Source: an uncultured Gemmiger sp. (GTDB lineage: Bacteria; Bacillota; Clostridia; Oscillospirales; Ruminococcaceae). From it: a DNA stretch of 6,481 nucleotides. The position numbers were made by a program, and so were the translations under genes. The stretch covers positions 1 through 6,481 of the forward strand of contig CALWNS010000244.1 of assembly GCA_944382805.1 (NCBI GenBank), read 5' to 3'. This document shows, in pieces, positions 1 through 6,481 of the stretch (the stretch's first letter is position 1; every line of letters begins with the position of its first letter). The notes beneath the pieces were generated by a model that saw nothing but the letters and a program-made list of their open reading frames with translations, searched no databases and was not told the origin of the DNA.

Positions 1-1103
1 TCCCACTTGACGCCCAGGTCCTCGCGGCCCATGTGGCCGTAGGCGGCCAGCGGGCGGTAGATGGGCTTGCGCAGGTCCAGATCGCGGATGATGGCCGCCG
101 GGCGCAGGTCGAACACTTTGGCCACCGCGGCTTCCAGCTTTTCGTTTTCCACCGTGCCGGTGCCGAAGGTATCCACCATGACCGAAACCGGCTCGGCCAC
201 GCCGATGGCATAGGCCAGCTGCACTTCGCAGCGGCGGGCCAGGCCGGCGGCCACGATGTTCTTGGCCACCCAGCGCGCCGCATAGGCGGCCGAGCGGTCC
301 ACCTTGGAGGGGTCCTTGCCGGAGAACGCGCCGCCGCCATGGCGGGCCGCGCCGCCGTAAGTATCCACAATGATCTTGCGGCCGGTCAGGCCGCTGTCGC
401 CCTGGGGGCCGCCGACCACAAAGCGGCCGGTGGGGTTGATGTAGTACTTGGTGTTTTGGTCCAGCAGTGTGGCCGGCAGCGTGGCGCGGATGACCTGGGC
501 CATCACATCGTCGTGGATCTGCTGGCGGCTGACCTCCGGGCTGTGCTGGGTGGAGATGACCACCGCGTCGATGCGCGCGGGCTTGCCGTCCACATATTCC
601 ACCGTGACCTGGCTTTTGCCGTCCGGCCGCAGGTAGCCCAGCGCGCCGTTTTTGCGCACTTGGGCCAGTTTGCGGGCCAGCTTGTGGGCCAGGCTGATGG
701 GCAGCGGCATCAGTTCGGGGGTCTCGTCGCAGGCGTAGCCGAACATCATGCCCTGGTCGCCGGCGCCGGCCACCGTATCGTTGGTGCCCAGCGCGATGTC
801 CGGGCTTTGGGCGTCGATGCTGGTCAGCACGCCGCAGGTATCGCAGTCAAAGCCGTACTTGGCGCGGTCGTAGCCGATCTCGCGGATGACGCTGCGGGCG
901 ATGCCCTGGATATCGACATAGCAGCTGGTGGTGATCTCGCCCATGATGTGGACAAGGCCGGTGGTGCAGGTGGTCTCGCAGGCCACGCGCGCGCCGGGGT
1001 CCTTTTCCAGGATGGCGTCCAGGATGGCGTCCGAGATCTGGTCGCAGATCTTATCGGGATGGCCTTCGGTGACGGATTCGGACGTGAACAGGAATTTGGA
1101 CAT
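1..1103 (-). CDS. metK: S-adenosylmethionine synthase (MetK), C-terminus cut by window edge
   Basis: Cytosolic enzyme making S-adenosylmethionine from methionine and ATP. 367 residues are visible from MSKFLFTSES; the family is close to 390-400 residues, so only a short C-terminal piece is missing. Visible family marks are HPDK at residues 15-18 (ATP/Mg binding), the first signature GAGDQGMMFGY at 113-123, and the second signature GGGAFSGKD followed by KVDRS at 256-271. The last visible stretch (YGHMGREDLGVKW) is the usual near-terminal YGHFGR-type block. The start is set by an AAAGGAGG ribosome binding site (1110-1117) six bases before the ATG. The gene has its own promoter and a SAM-I riboswitch with terminator in its roughly 217-base leader, so its product feeds back on its own transcription. 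Nothing in the visible part looks damaged. Confidence 0.97.
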   Translation of the reverse strand, partial: MSKFLFTSESVTEGHPDKICDQISDAILDAILEKDPGARVACETTCTTGLVHIMGEITTSCYVDIQGIARSVIREIGYDRAKYGFDCDTCGVLTSIDAQSPDIALGTNDTVAGAGDQGMMFGYACDETPELMPLPISLAHKLARKLAQVRKNGALGYLRPDGKSQVTVEYVDGKPARIDAVVISTQHSPEVSRQQIHDDVMAQVIRATLPATLLDQNTKYYINPTGRFVVGGPQGDSGLTGRKIIVDTYGGAARHGGGAFSGKDPSKVDRSAAYAARWVAKNIVAAGLARRCEVQLAYAIGVAEPVSVMVDTFGTGTVENEKLEAAVAKVFDLRPAAIIRDLDLRKPIYRPLAAYGHMGREDLGVKW

Positions 1104-1159
1104 AGGTTGCCTCCTTTTGTGTTGCGCAGGGAATTGCGGGGGTCAGAAAGGCAACTTGC

Positions 1160-1205
1160 CGAAAACCAAAGCGCGCCCCCCGTGCCGGGGCACGGAAAGC
1201 GCGCT
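1160..1205 (-). terminator. Terminator hairpin of the SAM-I riboswitch (metK leader)
   Basis: On the minus strand, 1204-1171 folds into a perfect 15-bp hairpin with a four-base loop. The outer arm is GCGCGC/GCGCGC, the middle is three T opposite three G (G-U pairs in RNA), and the inner arm is CCGTGC/GCACGG. One more A-U pair closes the base. It is followed by TTTGGTTTTC, an interrupted U tract. It sits between the aptamer and the metK ribosome binding site, as expected for the expression platform of a transcription-terminating SAM-I switch. Its 5' arm can alternatively pair with the 3' edge of the aptamer (see findings). Confidence 0.88.
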
Positions 1206-1210
1206 GATCG

Positions 1211-1304
1211 CTTATCTTCCGGTTTCCCGCAGGAATTGGCACCTTACGCTGCGCGCAGGTTGCCGGGCTTCACAGGGCCTGTTCCCTCAGCCACTCTTGA
1301 TAAG
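1211..1304 (-). promoter_or_regulatory. SAM-I riboswitch (S-box) aptamer
   Basis: Read on the minus strand, the element starts CTTATCAAGAG and ends GATAAG. These two ends form a perfect 6-bp P1 helix (1304-1299 with 1216-1211). Between them are the conserved S-box blocks: GAGGGAACAGGCCC, then TGAAGCCCGGCAACC, then AAGGTGCCAATTCCTGC. The P3 arm can be drawn as ACCTGCGC pairing with GCGTAAGGT around a GCA loop with one bulged A. Known role of the family: binding S-adenosylmethionine stabilises P1 and lets the downstream terminator form, switching off methionine/SAM genes. Here it lies just downstream of a promoter and upstream of metK, its classic target. Confidence 0.96.
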
Positions 1305-1327
1305 TTGCTATTCTGATGTCAAACACT

Positions 1328-1356
1328 ATCCTACCACAGGAAACTGTTCATGTCAA
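1328..1356 (-). promoter_or_regulatory. Sigma-A-type promoter for metK
   Basis: Minus strand: a perfect -35 box TTGACA (1356-1351), a 17-bp spacer, and the -10 box TAGGAT (1333-1328, four of six consensus bases) preceded by a TGG extended -10. The predicted start is near 1320, about 16 bases before the SAM-I aptamer. It lies only 19 bp beyond the ribU stop codon. Box positions are seen directly; activity is inferred. Confidence 0.8.
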
Positions 1357-1375
1357 CGATTTTTTACAAGGTTTT

Positions 1376-1984
1376 TTAGGCAGGTTGCCCAAGGCGGCCG
1401 TGCAGGATGGGCGAAAGCGGCTTGTAGATCAAAAAGCACAAAAGCGAATCCACCACGCCCTTGGCAAAAGTGAACGGCATATTGAACATGAGCAGGCAGC
1501 CCAGCAAACTGCCCATGTTGGGGTTCAGTTCCCGGTAAGCGGCCAGGATGGCGTCCATGCCGCCGAACGCCGCCGCATACACCGGGTAGCTGAAAAAGAA
1601 GTTGATGGGCACGCTGGCCACGGCCATGGCCGCCGCGCCCGCCAGCGCGGCGACGACCGCCGTTTTGCGCGTTTTGTGCCGCCGGTAGATCAGCCCCGCC
1701 ACGCCGGCGAACACGGCGCCCATCAAAAAGTTGCACACTTCGCCAATGCCCAGCGTGGAGCCGTGGAAGAGGGCCGCCAGCAGGTTTTTGAGCAGGCAGA
1801 CGATCATGCCGTACACCGGCCCCAGGCTGAACGAGGCCAGCAGTGCCGGCAGCTCCGACACGTCCATTTTGACAAAGGACGGGATGAGCATGGGCAAGGG
1901 GAAATCGAGCATCATCAGCACGCAGCCCACGGCGGACAGCATGGCGGTGACGGCAAGCGGACGGATCTTGTTTCTGGTTTGCAT
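1376..1984 (-). CDS. ribU: Riboflavin ECF transporter substrate-binding (S) component, RibU family
   Basis: Membrane protein of 202 residues, within the usual 190-210 for RibU. It captures riboflavin and works with a shared energising module (EcfT plus two ATPases) encoded elsewhere. The sequence shows about six hydrophobic segments. The N-terminal part carries the RibU-like run MLDFPLPMLIPSF (residues 25-37), then KMDVSELPALL (39-49), then GPVYGMIVCLLKN (55-67). The start is the ATG at 1984, seven bases after a GGGAGGG ribosome binding site (1992-1998). The frame stays open far upstream, but that region is the FMN riboswitch and is not translated. The FMN switch supports riboflavin over another vitamin, since such switches control riboflavin synthesis and uptake genes. 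No terminator is seen between its TAA and the metK promoter. Confidence 0.87.
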   Translation of the reverse strand: MQTRNKIRPLAVTAMLSAVGCVLMMLDFPLPMLIPSFVKMDVSELPALLASFSLGPVYGMIVCLLKNLLAALFHGSTLGIGEVCNFLMGAVFAGVAGLIYRRHKTRKTAVVAALAGAAAMAVASVPINFFFSYPVYAAAFGGMDAILAAYRELNPNMGSLLGCLLMFNMPFTFAKGVVDSLLCFLIYKPLSPILHGRLGQPA

Positions 1985-2070
1985 GGCATTACCCTCCCAG
2001 CCGGGGAAGCCCGGCCAATCAAAAAATATTTTGAAAGCCGGCAACAGTGTGGATCGGGAGACGCGCCACC
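1985..2070 (-). other. ribU leader between FMN terminator and start codon
   Basis: Eighty-six untranslated bases follow the T tract of the FMN-switch terminator and precede the ribU ATG. They hold the ribosome binding site GGGAGGG (1992-1998). Just before it is a compact 6-bp GC hairpin, GCCGGG/CCCGGC with a CTTC loop (2000-2015). An alternative pairing of CTTCCC (2009-2004) with GGGAGG (1998-1993) would hide the ribosome binding site. The all-GC hairpin looks the stronger of the two and leaves the site free. I see no small gene here. Confidence 0.5.
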
Positions 2071-2112
2071 CAAAATAAAACGCCCTGCCGCCAAAAATGG
2101 CGCGGCAGGGCG
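2071..2112 (-). terminator. Terminator of the FMN riboswitch (ribU leader)
   Basis: Minus strand: CGCCCTGCCGC (2112-2102) pairs perfectly with GCGGCAGGGCG (2091-2081), an 11-bp stem with a 10-base loop. It is followed directly by TTTTATTTTG (2080-2071), a good U tract. It lies between the FMN aptamer and ribU, which makes it the expression platform. Its 5' arm is complementary to the beginning of the aptamer, giving a candidate antiterminator. Confidence 0.92.
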
Positions 2113-2135
2113 AAACTTGAGCATAGCGAACAGCT

Positions 2136-2254
2136 TCCGTTTCTTCCATCCGGACTATACCGTCGGCTTCGGAGTTACACCGAATCAGCGGCCGCAGAGC
2201 GGCCGGTCGCGGGCTGTACCGCCGGTGGGGAATTTCACCCCGCCCTGAAACAGA
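2136..2254 (-). promoter_or_regulatory. FMN riboswitch (RFN element) aptamer
   Basis: All conserved RFN blocks are readable on the minus strand in order: GGGGTGAAATTCCCCACCGG, then CGGTACAGCCCGCGA, a variable hairpin (CGGCCGC/GCGGCCG with a TCT loop, 2205-2189), CTGATTCGGTG, then CTCCGAAGCCGACGGTATAG, and TCCGGATGGAAGA. The ends pair as TCTGTTTC (2254-2247) with GAAACGGA (2143-2136), an 8-bp P1 with one G-U. The family binds flavin mononucleotide and lowers expression of riboflavin genes when FMN is plentiful. Here it precedes a terminator and then ribU. Confidence 0.97.
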
Positions 2255-2267
2255 CTTTCTAGGGTGT

Positions 2268-2295
2268 AGTATAGCACGCTTTTGAAATTTGTCAA
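2268..2295 (-). promoter_or_regulatory. Promoter for the FMN riboswitch-ribU transcript
   Basis: Minus strand: a perfect -35 TTGACA (2295-2290), a 16-bp spacer, and the -10 TATACT (2273-2268) preceded by TGC, an extended -10. The predicted start is near 2261, a few bases before the FMN aptamer. It overlaps the opposing mscS promoter over 2282-2295. Confidence 0.83.
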
Positions 2296-2308
2296 CGCCT
2301 GTGCTATA
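2270..2308. repeat. Perfect 8-bp inverted repeat spanning two divergent promoters
   Basis: TATAGCAC at 2270-2277 is the exact reverse complement of GTGCTATA at 2301-2308, with 23 bp between. Each arm covers part of a -10 box and the TG extension of one of the two divergent promoters. The symmetry may simply reflect two similar extended -10 elements facing outward, or it may be a binding site for a dimeric regulator. Confidence 0.7.
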
Positions 2309-2310
2309 AT
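2282..2310 (+). promoter_or_regulatory. Promoter for the mscS-like gene
   Basis: Plus strand: -35 TTGAAA (2282-2287, five of six consensus bases), a 17-bp spacer, and a perfect -10 TATAAT (2305-2310) preceded by TGC. The predicted start is near 2317, giving a very short leader of about 23 bases before the mscS ATG. Its -35 box lies inside the divergent ribU promoter. Confidence 0.84.
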
Positions 2311-2339
2311 AGGCTAAAATTCGCAGGGGGTGCCCGCCG

Positions 2340-3431
2340 ATGGAACAGCCCGCATTGTTGGCCCGTTTTCTGCTGTTTTTGAATACGCACGGTTTTTGGC
2401 TGCGGCTGGCGCTGGCGGCGGCGCTGGCGCTGGCCAGCGTGTTCGGCACGCGGCTGTACCGCGCGATGGTGGCGGCGCTGCGCCGGGCGGCCACCCGCCA
2501 TATGCCGGAATGGCTGCAAATTTTGTACGACGGGTTTTCGGACCCGCTGGTGCTTTTGCTGCGCGCGGGGCTTGTCTATGCGGCGGTGCTGGCCGCGCCG
2601 CTGCCGGCCCCGACCGGGCGGGTCAACGCGGTGGCCGGGCCGGTGTTTGCCGCGGCGGTCATCGCGCTGCTGGCATGGGGGCTGTGGCGCAGCACCGGGC
2701 TGTGCGGGCTTTTGCTGCGCAGCGCGCAGAACCGCCTGGACCTGGAAAGCAACAAGACCATGACCCGCTTTTTTGAGCGCATTTTCCGCGCGGTGGTGGC
2801 GCTGCTGGCCGTGCTGGCCGTGCTGGAGGTGTTCGGCGTGCCGGTAGCCGGGCTGCTGGCCGGCGCGGGCGTGGCCGGGCTGGCCATATCGCTGGCGGCG
2901 CAGAGCACGCTGACCAACCTGATCGCCGGCGTTACGCTGGTGATGGAACGGCCGTTCGGCATTGGGGATTACGTGATCCTGGGCACGTTCGAGGGCACGG
3001 TGGAGGAGATCAGCTTCCGCTCCACCAAGCTGCGCACGCCGGACAACTGCGTGATCACGGTGGAAAATTCCAAGGTCAGCGCCGAGTACATCCAGAACGT
3101 GACCGACCGCAGCAGCCGGCTGTGGAGTTTTGGCATCGGCGTGACCTACGATACGCCCCGCCAAAAGGTGGAGGAGCTGTGCGCCGCCCTGACCGACCTG
3201 CTGCGCGCCGACGCCGAGGTGGTGCCGGACAGCGTGCAGGTGATCTTGGCGGGGTTCGGCGCTTCCAGCATAGACATCAACGTGCGGGCCTATGTGACCA
3301 CGCTGGGCCTGGGCGAATACCGCGCGCTGCAAAGCCGGCTGAACTTGCAGATCATGGCGCTGATGGAGCGCTGCGGCTGCGCGTTCGCTTTCCCCTCCAC
3401 CAGCGTGTACCTGGAAAAAGGCGGTTCCTGA
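2340..3431 (+). CDS. MscS-family small-conductance mechanosensitive channel
   Basis: Membrane channel of 363 residues that opens on membrane tension to release solutes after osmotic downshock. Hydrophobic segments lie near residues 18-35, 69-90, 97-117 and 149-172. The last runs into the pore-lining helix GLLAGAGVAGLAISLAAQST (171-190), with the small-residue packing typical of MscS. Then come NLIAGVTLVMERPFGIGDYV (193-212), the beta-domain block FEGTVEEISFRSTKLRT (217-233), and a soluble alpha/beta C-terminal part with GIGVTYDT (265-272). The length is above E. coli MscS because of an extra N-terminal membrane segment, which is common in the family. The start is supported by an AGGGGGTG ribosome binding site (2325-2332) seven bases before the ATG and a promoter just upstream. 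It is a single-gene transcript ended by a strong terminator. Substrate preference cannot be read from sequence. Confidence 0.93.
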   Translation: MEQPALLARFLLFLNTHGFWLRLALAAALALASVFGTRLYRAMVAALRRAATRHMPEWLQILYDGFSDPLVLLLRAGLVYAAVLAAPLPAPTGRVNAVAGPVFAAAVIALLAWGLWRSTGLCGLLLRSAQNRLDLESNKTMTRFFERIFRAVVALLAVLAVLEVFGVPVAGLLAGAGVAGLAISLAAQSTLTNLIAGVTLVMERPFGIGDYVILGTFEGTVEEISFRSTKLRTPDNCVITVENSKVSAEYIQNVTDRSSRLWSFGIGVTYDTPRQKVEELCAALTDLLRADAEVVPDSVQVILAGFGASSIDINVRAYVTTLGLGEYRALQSRLNLQIMALMERCGCAFAFPSTSVYLEKGGS

Positions 3432-3445
3432 CCCGCCCTGTGCCG

Positions 3446-3487
3446 CGCGCCGCGCATCCCCTACAGCAGGGGCGCGCGGCGCGTTTT

Positions 3488-3489
<2 letters not shown>
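3446..3489 (+). terminator. Rho-independent terminator after mscS
   Basis: Plus strand: CGCGCCGCGC (3446-3455) pairs with GCGCGGCGCG (3474-3483). A small internal loop (AT opposite C) and an inner CCCC/GGGG helix close a TACAGCA loop. Six T follow (3484-3489). It lies 14 bp after the mscS stop. The T run overlaps the stop codon of the convergent vanT gene. Read from the vanT side the stem is the same but no T tract follows, so it looks like a one-way terminator. Confidence 0.93.
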
Positions 3490-5580
<2,091 letters not shown>

Positions 5581-5584
<4 letters not shown>

Positions 5585-6342
5585 AGCGGCGCCTCCCAGT
5601 CGGTCACGATCACGCCGCCGGCATTGTCGCCCGAAAGCTGCCGCGGCCCGGCGGCCGGGGGCAGTTCCTGCCCGGCGGCGGCCCGCCGCACGGTGACGGC
5701 GCGGCCGTTTGGCAGCGTGCAGCGCAGCGGGCGCCCGTCCGCCAGCAGGGCGATGTATTCCTCCAGGCACAGGTTTTTCTGCTCCATCAGCTGCGCGTGC
5801 GGCGCGCCCACATAGCGGAAGTGCCACGGTTCGGCCGCAATGCCGGTCAGCGCCTGCTTATCCGCGCGGTAGCGCTCGATAAAGCCGTAGCGCGCCGCCG
5901 CGCGGCGGAACGCGCCGTACACCCCGTCCCGGGGCAGGTCGGGGCAGATAAAATCGATGGTCTCGGCCCGGGCGGCCAGGTCGATGGCCAGCCCCGTCCC
6001 GTGTTCGCTGCAGCCGGGGCGCGCCACAAAGCGGCGGGTGAACGCCGCGCCGCGGGCGGCCAGCGTATCGTCCCAGATGGACTGCTGCTCGGCGCGGGCG
6101 CGCCAGCCGGACACCGGCACGACGGCCTGCTGCGCCCCGGCTGCGCGCAGGCAGGCGGCCAGCATCTTGGCGGCCTGCGCCTCCATCCATACTTCGGGCC
6201 AGGCGGCAAGCGGCCGCGCCAGGGTCAGGGCAAAGCCGGTCGGCAGCGGGTGGTCCGCGTTGACCAGGGTCAGGGGGCCGAGCGGCGCGGCGGCAAAATC
6301 GCGCAGATCGGCGGGCTGGTACAGTGTGCGCACGGCGGTCAT
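5581..6342 (-). CDS. vanXY: VanXY-type zinc D,D-dipeptidase/D,D-carboxypeptidase
   Basis: Zinc peptidase of 253 residues, close to my recollection of VanXY(G) at about 254. Such enzymes cleave D-Ala-D-Ala dipeptide and/or the terminal D-Ala of pentapeptide precursors, so that only D-Ala-D-Ser ends remain. The VanY/VanXY fold is recognised by SGWR (78-81) with EQQSIW (85-90), the zinc motif SEHGTGLAIDL (112-122; ligands H114 and D121), and EPWHFRYVG (171-179; catalytic E171 and zinc ligand H174). No signal peptide or clear membrane anchor is seen, which fits cytoplasmic VanXY better than membrane-bound VanY. About 70 further residues follow the catalytic core and end in LSGDNAGGVIVTDWE (236-250), an extension like that of VanXY(G). 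Its ATG overlaps the ligase stop. A likely ribosome binding site TGGGGGTG (6358-6351) lies eight bases upstream. The balance between dipeptidase and carboxypeptidase activity cannot be told here. Confidence 0.9.
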
Positions 6343-6481
6343 GCCTCCCCCACCCCCAGTTCGATCATGCGGGTGAGCAGCGGGCCGAATTCCAGGCCGG
6401 CCGCCTTCATCATGCCGGGGTAGCGGCTGTGGGCGGTAAAGCCGGGGATGGTGTTGACCTCGTTAAACACGATGCCCCCAT
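6339..6481 (-). CDS. vanG: D-alanine-D-X ligase C-terminus, VanG-like (probably D-Ala-D-Ser), start beyond window
   Basis: Only the last 46 residues are visible, beginning GGIVFNEVNTIPGFTAHSRY. NEVNT is the ATP-grasp magnesium-binding block of D-Ala-D-Ala ligases (E7 and N9 of the visible piece), and PGFTAHSRYPGMMKAAG is the family's substrate-side block. The HSRYP..MMK form is that of Van ligases (VanG/VanA side), not housekeeping Ddl. The residues that choose D-Ser over D-Lac or D-Ala lie in the missing part, so D-Ser specificity rests on the neighbours: vanXY and vanT follow at once with 4-bp overlaps, the order known from vanC and vanG operons. The vanG assignment within the D-Ala-D-Ser group is from remembered similarity of the tail and is less certain than the ligase family. 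Confidence 0.82.
   Translation of the reverse strand, partial: GGIVFNEVNTIPGFTAHSRYPGMMKAAGLEFGPLLTRMIELGVGEA

Noticed and set aside
33..1316. Long plus-strand open frame of about 427 codons opposite metK
   Set aside because: It is low-complexity Ala/Gly/His-rich protein antisense to an unmistakable metK and runs into the riboswitch. Long antisense frames are common in GC-rich DNA.
1317..1322. Second TTGACA on the minus strand near the metK promoter
   Set aside because: No -10-like sequence lies 16-18 bp downstream; that position is inside the SAM-I aptamer. It sits at the predicted transcript start of the better promoter.
1985..2494. Longer RibU starting near 2494
   Set aside because: The extension would translate the FMN riboswitch, its terminator and the divergent promoter. 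The ATG at 1984 has its own ribosome binding site and gives the normal RibU length.
2804..2826. Short direct repeat (GCTGGCCGT twice, then GCTGG)
   Set aside because: It encodes LAVLAVLEV of an mscS membrane helix, in frame. Repetitive Leu/Ala/Val codons in GC-rich DNA explain it.
3446..3483. Bidirectional terminator for mscS and vanT
   Set aside because: The stem is symmetric, but on the minus strand it is followed by a GC-rich stretch, not T. Only the plus direction has a T tract.
5585..5827. Longer VanT starting at the in-frame ATG at 5827 (779 residues)
   Set aside because: The extra 81 residues lie within vanXY and are Arg/Ala-rich with no family match. The start at 5584 has an ATGA overlap, a ribosome binding site and the right family length.
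6344..6350. G-rich GGGGGAGG-like sequence directly before the vanXY ATG as ribosome binding site
   Set aside because: Only one base separates it from the ATG, too close to work. The TGGGGGTG eight bases upstream (6358-6351) fits better.

Overview
The window is GC-rich, with G/C-heavy third codon positions and AT-rich intergenic leaders. Strong AAGGAGG-type ribosome binding sites, a SAM-I riboswitch, an FMN riboswitch, an ECF-type vitamin transporter component and a VanG-like gene set together suggest a GC-rich member of the Firmicutes. A gut Clostridia lineage of the Faecalibacterium/Gemmiger/Subdoligranulum kind is my best guess. That placement is inference; no rRNA or species marker is present.

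Left part (1-2254, all minus strand): two riboswitch-controlled units follow each other. ribU (riboflavin-binding S component of an ECF transporter) is preceded by a complete FMN aptamer and a terminator. Downstream of it, metK (S-adenosylmethionine synthase, cut by the window start) has its own promoter, a complete SAM-I aptamer and a terminator hairpin. For both leaders an antiterminator pairing can be read directly from the sequence. No terminator is visible between ribU and the metK promoter.

Centre (2255-3489): the ribU/FMN promoter and a plus-strand promoter for an MscS-family mechanosensitive channel gene face each other and overlap. Their -35 boxes are 2 bp apart, and an 8-bp perfect inverted repeat lies across the two -10 regions. 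The mscS gene ends in a strong GC hairpin followed by six T.

Right part (3488-6481, minus strand): three tightly packed genes with ATGA stop/start overlaps. In order of transcription they are the end of a D-Ala-D-X ligase (VanG-like), a VanXY-type zinc D,D-peptidase and a VanT-type membrane serine racemase. This is the effector set for making peptidoglycan precursors ending in D-Ala-D-Ser: VanT makes D-Ser from L-Ser, the ligase joins D-Ala to D-Ser, and VanXY removes normal D-Ala-D-Ala ends. Such sets give low-level vancomycin resistance in enterococci (VanC/E/G/L types). The racemase carries the Asn that replaces the usual alanine racemase Tyr and is linked to serine use. The start of the ligase and any regulators lie beyond the window edge.

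I see no mobile element, CRISPR array, tRNA or rRNA. The most notable content is the VanG-type module outside enterococci and the overlapping divergent promoter. I do not see evidence for an entirely new system.
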